Shown: positions 54,473 through 63,314 of the stretch, piece after piece
Layout of the letters: each line of letters opens with the position of its first letter
How positions within the stretch are numbered: position 1 is the first letter of the stretch
Assembly (NCBI RefSeq): GCF_009646335.1
Contig: NZ_WJBU01000014.1
Location: forward strand, 62,001-126,000
DNA length: 64,000 nt
Direction of reading: 5' to 3'
DNA from: Caenimonas koreensis DSM 17982
Lineage (GTDB): Bacteria > Pseudomonadota > Gammaproteobacteria > Burkholderiales > Burkholderiaceae_C
Translations under genes and position numbers: made by a program
The notes under the pieces: model-generated
The model's database searches: none
What the model saw: only the letters and a program-made list of their open reading frames with translations
Told to the model about the DNA's origin: nothing

Positions 54473-55027
54473 ATGAAGACAACCTTGCTCGCAGCGGCGC
54501 TCACCGGCGCCGTCACGCTCGCCCATTCCGCCGGCTTCACGCTCGAGAGCCCGGACATCAAAGCCAATTCGATGATCGACAAGAAGTTCGAAGCGAACGT
54601 GTTCGGCTGCACCGGCGAGAACAAGTCGCCGGCCCTGAAGTGGAGCGGCGCGCCGAAAGACACGAAGAGTTTTGCCGTCACGGTGTACGACCCTGACGCG
54701 CCTACCGGTTCAGGCTTCTGGCACTGGTTCGTCTACAACATCCCGGCCAGCGTGACGGAGCTGCCCGCCAATGCGGGCGCTGCCGGAGGCGCGAACTTGC
54801 CCAAGGGTGCCAGCCAGAACCGCATCGACTATGGCTTCGCAGCGTGGGGCGGCCCGTGCCCGCCACAAGGCGACAAGCCGCACCGCTACATCTTCACCGT
54901 GCACGCGCTCAAGACCGACAAGCTCGATCTCGGCGCCGACACGACAGCCGCCGTCGCTGGCTTCATGACGAACGCCAACACCATCGGCAAGGCGAGTTTC
55001 ACGGCGAAGTACGGGCGGGCGAAGTAA
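54473..55027 (+). CDS. YbhB/YbcL family Raf-kinase-inhibitor-like protein (exported)
   Basis: The 184-residue protein has a signal peptide (MKTTLLAAALTGAVTLAHSA) and the PEBP fold: GENKSPALKWSGAPKDTKSF, AVTVYDPDAPTGSGFWHWFV and YNIPASVTELPANAG, then GFAAWGGPCPPQGDKPHRYI with the ligand-pocket motif PCPPxGxxHRY. Bacterial members are widespread and their ligand is mostly unknown. ATG 54473 follows an excellent GAGGAGACATCC site. It is divergent from the acyltransferase operon and shares its iteron region. Confidence 0.92.
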   Translation: MKTTLLAAALTGAVTLAHSAGFTLESPDIKANSMIDKKFEANVFGCTGENKSPALKWSGAPKDTKSFAVTVYDPDAPTGSGFWHWFVYNIPASVTELPANAGAAGGANLPKGASQNRIDYGFAAWGGPCPPQGDKPHRYIFTVHALKTDKLDLGADTTAAVAGFMTNANTIGKASFTAKYGRAK

Positions 55028-55200
55028 GTCTGTCTTCATCGTCGGGGGCGGCAAATCGGTGTGCGTGTTTGTTGTGCTCTCGTTTGCCGGGGGTAGCAAA
55101 TCCGCGTGCGGGTGGGCTATGTCGCGCGGACGTGGCGTCCTTTCGGGCGCGCTGTCGCGCTCCCTTCAGGCAAACCTGCGCTGGCCGGGCTTGCGGCGCT

Positions 55201-55255
55201 GCGGCATAACTCGCTGCGCCTAAAGGCTCCACTCGGACAGACGCCGCAAGTCAGA
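55201..55255 (+). repeat. Left arm of a 55-bp inverted repeat
   Basis: The arm begins GCGGCATAACTCGCTGCGCC and ends with CCGCAAGTCAGA. It is the reverse complement of 55607-55661 with two mismatches. The arms enclose about 350 bp with no recognisable gene. Similar AT-poor arms with CGCAAGTCAGA occur, as I recall, in intergenic repeats of Comamonadaceae. Confidence 0.85.
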
Positions 55256-55606
55256 GTACGTCCCGCGTGGCTCGATCTGCTTGCTCGCGCAAGCACTCGT
55301 AGCCACGCTGCGCCACAAGCCCGACCATCGCAGGCACCACGCCCTGATTGCGCGCCACAGCCCACCCGCCCACGGCTTTGCAGAACAGAGCGGTTGTCGA
55401 TCAACGCGTGGATGCACGGCCGCTCTGATCACGGTGCACTCTCGTGTCGAACAACTGGTTGATCGTCCACCGCTGCGTCCACGTCACGTCAGGTGGTGCG
55501 CGGTGTTGGCCCGCAATCAGGGGCGGTGGCTGGCAGGCGGGTTGCGGCGGCGCAGCGGGGCTACAAGAAGCGCGCGCCAGCGCGCGAATTGAGTCCCGCG
55601 GCACCT

Positions 55607-55661
55607 TCTGACTCGCGGCGTCTGCCCGAGTGGAGCCTTTAGGCGCAGCGAGTTATGCCGC
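55607..55661 (-). repeat. Right arm of the 55-bp inverted repeat
   Basis: It starts TCTGACTCGCGGCGTCTGCC and ends CGAGTTATGCCGC, pairing with 55201-55255. Only two of 55 positions differ, so the arms are either recent or kept alike. Beyond 55661 the similarity continues weakly (GC-rich CTGCGGCG). Confidence 0.85.
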
Positions 55662-55690
55662 GGCGTCGCCGCAGCCCGCCTGCCAGAGAA

Positions 55691-55709
55691 GTCTGTGCGA
55701 AGCACAGAC
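55691..55709. repeat. Perfect 8-bp hairpin
   Basis: GTCTGTGC (55691-55698) pairs with GCACAGAC (55702-55709) around GAA. No T run follows on either strand, so a terminator is unlikely. It lies 30 bp outside the right arm of the 55-bp inverted repeat. Confidence 0.6.
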
Positions 55710-55789
55710 CACCGCTCCGCGGGACAGCACCGCGCGCCGCCTGGCGTGACGCACCCCGGACCGATGACAGCCAACCGATTCGCATCCAG

Positions 55790-55826
55790 CGAAATTGGAA
55801 TCTGACCCCAATTACGCCAATTACGC
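55790..55826. mobile_element. Relic end of a REP-associated (RAYT/IS200-like) element
   Basis: The stretch GAAATTGGAATCTGACCCC followed by AATTACG is, in reverse complement, the GGGGTCAGATTCCAATTTC sequence that I recall upstream of many REP-associated tyrosine transposase genes in proteobacteria. No transposase remains here. The call rests on a short motif. Confidence 0.4.
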
Positions 55827-55843
55827 GGCGCCGCTTGCCAGCG

Positions 55844-56599
55844 CTAAGTAGCCAGGCCGCCCTGGCGCGCGAGATGCACCTGGTGCAGCGTGATCTTGCG
55901 CACCTCGGCCTGGCTGGTTTCGATGTGGGCGCGCAGCAGCATCGCGGCCTGGTCGCCGCGCTGGCGCTGGATCGATTTCAGGATCTTGCCGTGCTCGTCA
56001 TACGTCGCATCGATGCGCGCCTGCTTGGTGAAGTCGAGCCGGCGAATGATGCGGATGCGGTCCGTCACGTCGCGATGCACACGCGCCATTTCGGCATTGC
56101 CCGCAGCCGCAACGAGCTTGCAGTGGAACTCCTCGTCCCATTGCGAGACCTGCACCATGTCGCCGCTGCGCTCAGCCACGGGCACGAGCCAGATCGCAAC
56201 CAGCTCTTCGAGCAGCGCGCGGTCCACATGCACGTCGTCTGAACACAGCCGGTGCGCCGCTGTCGTCTCCAGCACCATGCGCAGGTCGTAGAGCTGCTCG
56301 AATTTTTCAAAATCGAACGGCAGCACGCGCCAGCCGCTGCGGAACATCACCTCGACAAAACCCTCGTGCTGCAATCGCACCAGTGCCTGCCGGATCGGCG
56401 TGCGCGACACACCAAGCCGCTCGCTGATTTCGTTTTCAGTGAAGCGGTCGCCGGGCACGAGCTTGAATTCGGCAATGTCGCGCTTGAGCTGCGCGTACAC
56501 CTCGTCGGCGCGCGATGAACGCGCCAGCGGTGCGACGGCGGCTGCAGCACTATCGATGACGGCAGCAGCGTTGGGCTTCTTGCGGACAGGTGGGGACAC
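55844..56599 (-). CDS. GntR family (FadR/FCD) transcriptional regulator
   Basis: The 251-residue protein has an N-terminal winged helix (about 30-95) with EVYAQLKRDIAEFKLVPGDR, FTENEISERLGVSRTPIRQA and LVRLQHEGFVEVMFRSGWRV. A helical FCD effector domain (about 105-245) follows, with metal ligands in WDEEFHCKLVAAAGNAEM and YDEHGKILKSI. The start is GTG 56597-56599. It is the last gene of the minus-strand operon and so probably regulates uptake and hydrolysis of its substrate. Confidence 0.92.
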   Translation of the reverse strand: MSPPVRKKPNAAAVIDSAAAAVAPLARSSRADEVYAQLKRDIAEFKLVPGDRFTENEISERLGVSRTPIRQALVRLQHEGFVEVMFRSGWRVLPFDFEKFEQLYDLRMVLETTAAHRLCSDDVHVDRALLEELVAIWLVPVAERSGDMVQVSQWDEEFHCKLVAAAGNAEMARVHRDVTDRIRIIRRLDFTKQARIDATYDEHGKILKSIQRQRGDQAAMLLRAHIETSQAEVRKITLHQVHLARQGGLAT

Positions 56600-56612
56600 T
56601 TCGCTGACTCTA

Positions 56613-57311
56613 TCAGCGCTGCGATGTTGAGTTGCCGTGCAGGGCAGCCAGCAACTGCTCGCTCGTCGCGGTCCAGCCGACGATGGCGCCTTGCGCCCGC
56701 ATCATCTCCACGGCGCTCGCCTTGAACTGCGGAAAGTAACTCTCGGTGCAATCTTCGAGCAGCAGACTGTCGTAGCCGCGATCGTTGGCCTCGCGCATCG
56801 ACGTCTGCACGCACACTTCAGTCGTCACGCCCATGAAGAGCAAGTGCGTGATGCCGCGCTGCCGTAGCATCTCGTGCAAGCCCGTCGCATAGAACGCGCC
56901 CTTGCCCGGCTTGTCGATCACGACTTCGCCAGCCACGGGCGCCAACGCCTCGATGATCTGGTTGCCCGGCTCGCCCTTGACGAGGATGCGACCCATTGGC
57001 CCTGCGTCGCCAATGCGCAGTGTCGGGTTGCCGCGATTCAGCTTGGCGGGCGGGCAGTCGGACAGGTCGGCGTCATGCGCCTCGCGCGTGTGCACGACGA
57101 GGCCGCCCGCTTGTCGCCATGCGGCCAGCGTTCGCTGGCAGGCCGGCACGATCGCCGCGAGCAGCGACACATCGTTGCCCAGCGTCTCGCCAAACCCGCC
57201 GGGTTCGATGAAGTCGCGTTGCATGTCGATGATCACCAGCGCCGTCTTGGCGACATCGAAGGTGAACGCGAATGGATTCGCGTCAATCGACTTCAAGGTG
57301 GTGCTTGTCAT
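56613..57311 (-). CDS. Isochorismatase-fold cysteine hydrolase (first)
   Basis: The 232-residue amidohydrolase of the isochorismatase superfamily has the Asp-Lys-Cys triad: [20 protein letters not shown] (Asp), [20 protein letters not shown] (Lys) and [20 protein letters not shown] (Cys). It is close to the biuret hydrolase-like group and shares the VIDKPGKG and MREANDRGY segments with the second copy, but its N-terminus differs. The exact amide it cuts is not readable from sequence. Its ATG overlaps the ABC ATPase stop (ATGA). Confidence 0.88.
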   Translation of the reverse strand: MTSTTLKSIDANPFAFTFDVAKTALVIIDMQRDFIEPGGFGETLGNDVSLLAAIVPACQRTLAAWRQAGGLVVHTREAHDADLSDCPPAKLNRGNPTLRIGDAGPMGRILVKGEPGNQIIEALAPVAGEVVIDKPGKGAFYATGLHEMLRQRGITHLLFMGVTTEVCVQTSMREANDRGYDSLLLEDCTESYFPQFKASAVEMMRAQGAIVGWTATSEQLLAALHGNSTSQR

Positions 57312-58921
57312 GCGTGGCCTCCGCCCATGTGCGCGCCGATCTCATGGCGCTGCGCGTTGGCCGCGCTGGTCTCGAACACCACGCGGCCTTCACTCATCAC
57401 GACAATGCGGTCGGCGAGTTCGAGCAGTTCATCGAGGTCTTCGCTGATCAACAGCACCGCGCCGCCGCGCTCGCGCACACCGACGATGCGTTCGTGAATC
57501 TCTTTCACCGCCGCGAAGTCGAGACCGAACACCGGGTTCGCTGCCACGAGCACATTGATGTCGCCCGCGAGTTCACGCGCGAGCACCGCGCGTTGCACAT
57601 TGCCACCAGACAGCGAGCGGATCGGCGCGTCCTCGCCCTGCGTCTTGATCCCGTAGGCCTTGATCCATTCGCGCGCCCGCTCGCGCCACAGACCAAAGCG
57701 CAAACGCCCGCCCGCGCACAGCGGCGGCAAATCGAAGTCGCGCAGCGCCATGTTTTGCGCGACGGACAAGTCGCCGACGCACGCATTGCGCAGCGGCTCT
57801 TCCGGCAGGCTGCGCACCTTCAGCCGGTGGTTGTCTTGCCGACGCGCCGCATAGGGCTCACCCATTACGGTGACGCTGCCGCCTTGCCGCTCACGCTGGC
57901 CAACCAGCGCTTCGACCAGTTCGCGCTGGCCGTTGCCCGACACACCCGCGATGCCGAGAATTTCCCCAGGTGCCACTGTCATCGTGAGATCGCGCACAGC
58001 CAGCGTGCCGCGGTCACCCATCACATTGAGGCTCGTGATGGCCAGCGAGTTTGCTCCCTCGCCCCTCGGGGCAGAGGGCTGGGGTGAGGGGCTGTCCCCG
58101 CGCTCCACCCCCTCTTTCGCCCCCTGATTCGCTGCCTCCTTCGCCCCCTCCTTCGCTGCCGTCGCATCCCCCACCATCGCCTCCGCGAGCAATGCCGGAT
58201 TCGTCTGCGCCACCGATGTGTGATGCACCGCCTTGCCACGACGCAGCACTGTCACGTCGTCCGCATAGGCCATTACTTCGCGAAACTTGTGCGTGATGAT
58301 CAGCACCGTGCATTGCCCGCTGCGCGCGAATTCACGCACATGGCCCAGCACTTCATCGGCCTCCTGCGGCGTCAACACTGACGTGGGCTCATCCAGGATC
58401 AACAGGCGCGGCTTGAGGTACAGCTGCTTGAGCAACTCCAGCTTCTGCTTTTCACCCGCGGCCAGTTCAGCGGGACGCGCGTCAAGGTCCAGGCGAAACG
58501 GCGTCGATGAAAGAAAACTTTCAAGATCGGCGCGCTGCTTTTTCCAGTCGATCAGCGCAGGCGTCTTGCCGCCTGCGAGCAGCAGGTTCTCCGCGACTGT
58601 CATGCCCGGTGCGAGCGTGAAGTGCTGGTACACCATGCCGATGCCAAGCATGCGCGCCACCACGGGGTTGGCGATGTCATGCTCGCGCCCATCGGTGATC
58701 ACGCTGCCTTCTTCCGGCCGGTGAAAGCCGGCAACGCATTTGACGAGGGTGCTCTTGCCGGCGCCGTTCTCGCCGAGCAGTGCGTGCACAGTGCCCGCCG
58801 CCACTTTCATGGTCACGTGATCGAGCGCGGTGAAGGCGCCGAAGCGCTTCGTCAGCTCGTAGGTCTCCAGCGCCATTGCGCCGGTCGGTGCGGGCATCGG
58901 GTCGATAAGCGTTGCGGTCAT
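57308..58921 (-). CDS. BMP-type ABC transporter ATP-binding protein (two ATPase domains)
   Basis: The 537-residue protein has two ABC domains as in nucleoside/BMP importers (NupO/RbsA type). The first carries [36 protein letters not shown] and [20 protein letters not shown]. The second has [16 protein letters not shown] (degenerate Walker A), [15 protein letters not shown] and a [15 protein letters not shown] Walker B. Between them lies a linker with [14 protein letters not shown], encoded by an inserted palindromic repeat. It works with the two permeases and the BMP protein of the same operon to import a small nitrogen-rich compound. Confidence 0.93.
   Translation of the reverse strand: MTATLIDPMPAPTGAMALETYELTKRFGAFTALDHVTMKVAAGTVHALLGENGAGKSTLVKCVAGFHRPEEGSVITDGREHDIANPVVARMLGIGMVYQHFTLAPGMTVAENLLLAGGKTPALIDWKKQRADLESFLSSTPFRLDLDARPAELAAGEKQKLELLKQLYLKPRLLILDEPTSVLTPQEADEVLGHVREFARSGQCTVLIITHKFREVMAYADDVTVLRRGKAVHHTSVAQTNPALLAEAMVGDATAAKEGAKEAANQGAKEGVERGDSPSPQPSAPRGEGANSLAITSLNVMGDRGTLAVRDLTMTVAPGEILGIAGVSGNGQRELVEALVGQRERQGGSVTVMGEPYAARRQDNHRLKVRSLPEEPLRNACVGDLSVAQNMALRDFDLPPLCAGGRLRFGLWRERAREWIKAYGIKTQGEDAPIRSLSGGNVQRAVLARELAGDINVLVAANPVFGLDFAAVKEIHERIVGVRERGGAVLLISEDLDELLELADRIVVMSEGRVVFETSAANAQRHEIGAHMGGGHA
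58054..58100. repeat. Palindromic intergenic-type repeat inside the ABC ATPase gene
   Basis: CTCCCTC, the near-palindrome GCCCCTCGGGGC (58061-58072), GAGGGCTGGGGTGAGGGG and GCTGTCC match the CTCACCCC-type repeats common between genes in proteobacteria. Here one sits in frame in the linker between the two ATPase domains and encodes the [14 protein letters not shown] segment. Confidence 0.7.
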
Positions 58922-58937
58922 GGTGTGACTTTCATCG

Positions 58938-59621
58938 CTATGACTCAATCGCATCCAGCACGGCCTGCGAAGTCGTGTGCGCGCCGAACACACCGCCCTG
59001 CATCGTGATCATCTTCAGCGCCGCTTCGTGATTGCCTTTGTCCGTGGCCGCCGTGCAGTCGGAAAGCAGCACGCATTCAAAGCCGCGATCATTCGCCTCA
59101 CGCATAGTCGTGTGCACACACACATCGGTCGTGATGCCTGTGAGCACGAGGTTGACGATGCCGCGTGTTCGCAAAATCAATTCAAGATCGGTCGCGCAGA
59201 ACGACCCTTTGCCCGGCTTGTCGATCACCACTTCGCCTGCCAGCGGCGCGAGGTCCGGAATGATTTCCCAGCCGGGTTCACCGCGCACCAGGATGCGGCC
59301 GCACGGCCCATCGTCGCCGATGCCGGCGCCGAGTTGCCGCGAGCGCCAGCGTTTGTTGGCAGGCAAGTCAGACAGGTCAGGCCGGTGGCCTTCGCGCGTG
59401 TGGATGATCGTGTAGCCCGCCTTGCGCATCGCGGCCATCAGCTTTTTGAGTGGCTCGATCGGTGCGCGTGTGAGCGAGATGTCGTAGCCCATCTTGTCCA
59501 CATAGCCGCCCACGCCGCAGAAGTCCGTCTGCATGTCGATGACGATGAGCGCCGTGTTCGACGGCTTCAAGTCGCCGTTGTAGGGCCACGCGTAAGGGTT
59601 GGCTTGGACGAAGCGCTCCAT
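58938..59621 (-). CDS. biuH: Isochorismatase-fold hydrolase, biuret amidohydrolase (BiuH)-like
   Basis: The 227-residue protein starts [20 protein letters not shown] and has [99 protein letters not shown] and [20 protein letters not shown]. These agree closely with biuret amidohydrolase of Rhizobium as I remember it, including the Asp-Lys-Cys triad. The reaction would be biuret to allophanate and ammonia. Related amidases cannot be excluded. It sits between the permease and ATPase genes. Confidence 0.72.
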   Translation of the reverse strand: MERFVQANPYAWPYNGDLKPSNTALIVIDMQTDFCGVGGYVDKMGYDISLTRAPIEPLKKLMAAMRKAGYTIIHTREGHRPDLSDLPANKRWRSRQLGAGIGDDGPCGRILVRGEPGWEIIPDLAPLAGEVVIDKPGKGSFCATDLELILRTRGIVNLVLTGITTDVCVHTTMREANDRGFECVLLSDCTAATDKGNHEAALKMITMQGGVFGAHTTSQAVLDAIES

Positions 59622-59630
59622 GGTTTGCTC

Positions 59631-60548
59631 CTAGCCCATCGAAGAGAGTTCGCCGGGGCTGCCCACTGCAGCGCTGCCCGGCTTGCAGGTGATGACAAGA
59701 ATCACCAGCGTGAGCACATACGGCACGATGTTGAACAGGTGGTAGCCCCAGCCCACGCCCACCGATTGCAGCGCGGGGCCGATAGCGCCCGCGCCGCCGA
59801 ACATCATGGCCGCCCCCACGCACCGCAGCGGACTCCATCGCGCGAAGATGACGAGCGCCACCGCGATGAGGCCTTGGCCGCTGGAGATGCCCTCGTTCCA
59901 GCTGCCCGGATAAAACAGTGTGAGCGACGCACCACCCAGCCCCGCAATCATTCCGCCCGCCGCCGTCGATGCAATGCGGATGCCATTGACCGAATAGCCC
60001 AGCGCGCGCGTCGCATTGGCCGAGTCACCCGCCATGCGCACGAGCAAACCCGCACGCGTGTTCGCGAATGCCCACCACAGGAACACAGCAAGCGCGAGAC
60101 CGATTGGCACGAGCGCGTTGACTTGCAGCGCCGAGCGCACAGCCGCTGAATCACTCCAGTTGCCCAGCGCAATCGCGGGCAGCTGCGGTGCCTGCGGCTG
60201 TATCAGCGGCTTGCCGAGATAAAACGCGAGGCCCATGCCCAGCAGCATCAACGCGATGCCCGTTGCCACATCGTTCACACGCGGCAGCGAGCACAGCACG
60301 CCATGCAGCAGCCCCAGCAAGCCACCCGTTGCCGCAGCCACCAGCACGCCGATCCACACCGAGCCGCTGAGGTACGAAGCGCCAAACGCCGACATCGCCG
60401 AGAACACCAGCACGCCTTCCAGCCCGAGGTTGATGCGTCCCGATTTTTCAGTGAGGCATTCACCCAGGCTCACGAAGAGAAACGGCGCGCCGACACGCAA
60501 CGCACCGCCGACAATGCCCGCCAGAAAAATAACAATCGCTTCAGTCAT
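59631..60548 (-). CDS. BMP-type ABC transporter permease 2
   Basis: The 305-residue membrane protein starts MTEAIVIFLAGIVGGALRVG and has the conserved SLGECLTEKSGRINLGLEGV signature of nucleoside/BMP-importer permeases (PF02653) and about eight helices. ATG 60546-60548 shares bases with the permease 1 stop (ATGA). An extension upstream of this ATG would read through a GC-rich repeat and is rejected. It ends 9 bp before biuH. Confidence 0.93.
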   Translation of the reverse strand: MTEAIVIFLAGIVGGALRVGAPFLFVSLGECLTEKSGRINLGLEGVLVFSAMSAFGASYLSGSVWIGVLVAAATGGLLGLLHGVLCSLPRVNDVATGIALMLLGMGLAFYLGKPLIQPQAPQLPAIALGNWSDSAAVRSALQVNALVPIGLALAVFLWWAFANTRAGLLVRMAGDSANATRALGYSVNGIRIASTAAGGMIAGLGGASLTLFYPGSWNEGISSGQGLIAVALVIFARWSPLRCVGAAMMFGGAGAIGPALQSVGVGWGYHLFNIVPYVLTLVILVITCKPGSAAVGSPGELSSMG

Positions 60549-61666
60549 GACCGGACCTCCTCCCTCCCCCTCTGGGGGAGGGCCGGGGTGGGGGCAGGGG
60601 CAGGCGCAGGCGCGGGTTTCGCACCCTGCACAACCTTCTCCCAAACCCCCTTCCACTCCACCCCCCGCAACGCCTCACTCGCCAGAATCAGCACAAACGC
60701 AATCCCCTGCAACAGCAACACCGACGCATCAGGCAGCCCCAGCCTTCGCTGCAGCAAACTGCCCGCCGCACCGAAGCCGCCAAACAGAATCGCCACCGGA
60801 ATCACCGCCAGCGGCTGCTGCCGCGCGATGAACGCGACCAGAATGCCCGCGTATCCGTACCCCGCAATCAACGAGGCATTCGCGCTCGTGTGCACAGCGG
60901 CCACTTCAACCGCGCCCGCCAGCCCCGCAAAGCCACCGCCCACCGCACATGCGAGCAGCACGAGCCGTGAAGCAGGCAAGCCCACCAGCTGCGCCGCGCG
61001 CAAGTTGCCGCCCACCACTCGCACCGAGAAACCCGATGGCGTCCAGCGCAGCCACAGGGCAGACAGCACACACGCGATCACGCCCAGCACAAAGCCCCAG
61101 TGCACGTCCGAGCCGCCGATGCCCGCAATCGCCAGGCCTTCAGCCAGTGAATGCGTCGAAGGTTTGTTCAAGCTCGACGGGTCGCGCAGCGGCCCTTCGA
61201 CGATGTGCTTGAACAGCCCAATCGCCACATACGCGAGCAGCAAACTGCTGATGGTTTCGTTGATGCCGCGAAACTGCCGCAGCCACCCCGCCAGCGCGAT
61301 CCACAGCGCACCGGCCAGCGTGCCCGCGATACACACCATCACTGTGCCCACCATGTTGGCGGGCAGCGGCACGAGCTGCACCAATGCCGCGCAAGCAACG
61401 CCGCCCAGCACGAGCGCGCCCTCGCCACCGATGATCACCAGCCCCGCCCTTGCAGGCACGGCCACGCACAACGCCGTCAACATCAACGGCGCGGCGCGCT
61501 GCAGCGTGTTCTGCCATGAGTACCAGTCGCCGAACGCGCCCTTGAACAACAACACCCACACTTCCACCGGGCTCACGCCGGCGAACCAGACGATCACGCC
61601 GAAGACGAGCAGCGCCGCAGCAATGGCCGCTGCGGGCAGCAGGAAGTTGGCGATGTTGTTGCGCAT
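60545..61666 (-). CDS. BMP-type ABC transporter permease 1
   Basis: The 373-residue membrane protein has about nine helices and the PF02653 pattern APLMLTALCVAVPARAGLVI and IGGEGALVLGGVACAALVQL, then FRGINETISSLLLAYVAIGL and ANASLIAGYGYAGILVAFIA. The last 25 residues (APAPAPAPTPALPQRGREEV) are low complexity and encoded by a palindromic repeat, so the natural C-terminus probably ended near VEWKGVWEKV. It pairs with permease 2. Confidence 0.92.
   Translation of the reverse strand: MRNNIANFLLPAAAIAAALLVFGVIVWFAGVSPVEVWVLLFKGAFGDWYSWQNTLQRAAPLMLTALCVAVPARAGLVIIGGEGALVLGGVACAALVQLVPLPANMVGTVMVCIAGTLAGALWIALAGWLRQFRGINETISSLLLAYVAIGLFKHIVEGPLRDPSSLNKPSTHSLAEGLAIAGIGGSDVHWGFVLGVIACVLSALWLRWTPSGFSVRVVGGNLRAAQLVGLPASRLVLLACAVGGGFAGLAGAVEVAAVHTSANASLIAGYGYAGILVAFIARQQPLAVIPVAILFGGFGAAGSLLQRRLGLPDASVLLLQGIAFVLILASEALRGVEWKGVWEKVVQGAKPAPAPAPAPTPALPQRGREEVRS
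60555..60600. repeat. Palindromic repeat forming the 3' end of permease 1
   Basis: CCCTCCCCC (60562-60570) pairs perfectly with GGGGGAGGG (60574-60582) around TCT, followed by CCGGGGTGGGGGCAGGGG. It is of the same CTCCCTC...GGGGTGAGGGG family as the copy at 58054-58100. It encodes the odd tail of permease 1 and lies just before the permease 2 start. Confidence 0.72.
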
Positions 61667-61698
61667 GCGCGTTGGGCAGCTGCTTCAGGCCAACCGGG

Positions 61699-62820
61699 CT
61701 AGGACGCCGAGCCGATCACACCTTCGACCAGGTAGTTCATCTTCTCCAGCTCCAGGTCCGTCTGCTTCATCGACTTGCCTGCAGCAATCACGGTCGCGCC
61801 CTTGTTGTCCTTGAGCGGTCCCTTGAAGATGTCGAACTTGTCCGCGACCATCTGCGCCTTCACGCCATCAGCAGCTTTCTTCGCTGCGTCCGGCACCATG
61901 GAGCCGTAGGCAGACATCTTCACGTAGCCGTCTTTCAGGCCGCCGCGAATGAAGTTCGGGTGCGGCTTGCCGCTGCGTGCTGCTTCGATGAAGGTGGTGT
62001 AGGCCGTGAGCCAGTTCCACTCGGCACCGGTGAGGTACGCCTGTGGCGCGAGCTTGGCCTGGCTGGCGTGATAGCCGCACACCATCTTGCCGCGCTTGGC
62101 CGCCGTCTCGACGATGACCTTGGGGCCATCGACGTGCATCGTGAACACATCAACGCCCTGGTCGGCGAGGCTGTTCGTTGCTTCCGCTTCCTTCACGGGC
62201 ATCGACCAGTCGCCGGTGAAGATCACGCTGGTGGTGATGCCGGGCTTGACCGAGCGTGCACCCATCGCAAACGCATTGATGTTGCGCAGCACCTGCGGAA
62301 TGGGCTTGGCCGCAATGAAGCCGAGCTTGTTGCTCTTGGTCATGTGGCCCGCGATCACGCCGTTGAGGTATTGGCACTCGTCGATGTAGCCGAAGTAGCT
62401 GGCGGCGTTTTTCGGGTGCTTGCCGTCCGTCCACATGCCGCCGCAATGCGCAAAGCGCGCATTCGGGAATTTCGCGGCCATCGCAAGCATGTGCGGGTCG
62501 AAGTAGCCGAATGATGTGGCGAAGACGAGCGATGCGCCGTCCTGCGCGATCATGCCGGTCATCGTCTTTTGCACGGCGGCCGTCTCAGGCACGTTCTCTT
62601 CTTCGACGACCTTGATGCCAGGCATCTTCTTCACGGCTGCGGCTGCTTCAGCCTGCGCCTGGTTGTAGCCGTAGTCGTCGCGCGGGCCGACGTAGATCAC
62701 GCCAACGGTGATCGGCCTTTGCGCGAACGCGAGTTGGCTGAACCCGCCCAACGTGCCGGCAGCGCCGAGGGCGGCCAGCGTCTTGAGGGACTCGCGGCGA
62801 TTGGGTTGCTTGATGCTCAT
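61699..62820 (-). CDS. BMP family ABC transporter substrate-binding protein
   Basis: The 373-residue protein has an N-terminal signal with a twin-arginine-like NRRESLKTLAALGAAGT and an AFAQ cleavage region (about 33). The Bmp/Med lipoprotein-like fold follows: VGVIYVGPRDDYGYNQAQAE, LVFATSFGYFDPHMLAMAAK, GYIDECQYLNGVIAGHMTKS, IFTGDWSMPVKEAEATNSLA and MHVDGPKVIVETAAKRGK. Family members bind purine nucleosides or other small heterocycles. The operon partners make a nitrogen-rich amide or ring compound the likely ligand. Confidence 0.93.
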   Translation of the reverse strand: MSIKQPNRRESLKTLAALGAAGTLGGFSQLAFAQRPITVGVIYVGPRDDYGYNQAQAEAAAAVKKMPGIKVVEEENVPETAAVQKTMTGMIAQDGASLVFATSFGYFDPHMLAMAAKFPNARFAHCGGMWTDGKHPKNAASYFGYIDECQYLNGVIAGHMTKSNKLGFIAAKPIPQVLRNINAFAMGARSVKPGITTSVIFTGDWSMPVKEAEATNSLADQGVDVFTMHVDGPKVIVETAAKRGKMVCGYHASQAKLAPQAYLTGAEWNWLTAYTTFIEAARSGKPHPNFIRGGLKDGYVKMSAYGSMVPDAAKKAADGVKAQMVADKFDIFKGPLKDNKGATVIAAGKSMKQTDLELEKMNYLVEGVIGSAS

Positions 62821-62904
62821 GGGAACGCTCCGGTTGAAAGTTGAGGGAGGTACAGCGTTGGGGAAGGGAAAGCAGGATTCATGCGAGCAAACTCAAATCA
62901 CAGG

Positions 62905-62950
62905 AGACGTCAGCAAGCTGACGGCACAGCAGACGTCAGCAAGCTGACGT
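62905..62950. repeat. Two tandem copies of a perfect-arm palindrome
   Basis: AGACGTCAGCAAGCTGACG occurs at 62905-62923 and again at 62931-62949, 26 bp apart. Each is an inverted repeat around AA: ACGTCAGC/GCTGACGT, perfect in the second copy, one mismatch in the first. They overlap the 3' end of the DUF3225 gene and lie about 90-130 bp upstream of the BMP gene start. Confidence 0.8.
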
Positions 62951-63314
62951 GGGCCGCCACCACGCGCCAGCCTTGCGGCGTGCGCATCCAGGTCTGGCTT
63001 TGGCGTCCGGGCTGGGTGGCACTTGCGCGCTGGAACTCGACATTCGCCGTGGCGAAGTCATGGCCGTAAGTGGTGATCACGGTCTTGAGCAACTCGCGCT
63101 GCAGTCCTTGCGAAGCGCGCGCAGCCCGGAAGGCGCAGATCGCGTCATAGCCATACAGGTTTTCCGTCGCGCCGTAGCGCAAGGTGTGCGGGCTGTTCCA
63201 GAACAGTTCGTCCAGCACATCGACGTCGTTGCCCACCAGCGCCCGCTCGTAGCGCTCGAAGGCAGCCGTCACCTCGGCAACGACCTCGGGCAGGTTGATG
63301 GCCAGCTCGCTCAA
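62910..63314 (-). CDS. DUF3225 protein (AtzH-like, SnoaL/NTF2 fold)
   Basis: The 134-residue protein has the NTF2-like pattern [40 protein letters not shown] and [20 protein letters not shown], then [20 protein letters not shown] and [11 protein letters not shown], typical of DUF3225. Homologues (AtzH) accompany the AtzE/AtzG amidase of cyanuric acid degradation. I place the start at TTG 63312-63314, whose bases overlap the amidase stop (TTGA), because no ATG is available near the fold start. Its last codons are made by the tandem palindrome. Confidence 0.82.
   Translation of the reverse strand: MSELAINLPEVVAEVTAAFERYERALVGNDVDVLDELFWNSPHTLRYGATENLYGYDAICAFRAARASQGLQRELLKTVITTYGHDFATANVEFQRASATQPGRQSQTWMRTPQGWRVVAAHVSLLTSAVPSAC

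Larger units (their letters stand above)
55028..55843. other. Gene-free stretch of about 820 bp with inverted repeats and a relic end
   Basis: No open frame here looks like a gene; short frames have no ribosome-binding site and low-complexity Arg/Ala/Pro composition. The stretch holds a 55-bp inverted repeat pair (55201-55255 and 55607-55661), a hairpin (55691-55709) and a TCTGACCCC element (about 55790-55826). It looks like the decayed remains of a mobile or repeated element between ybhB and the GntR operon. Confidence 0.6.
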
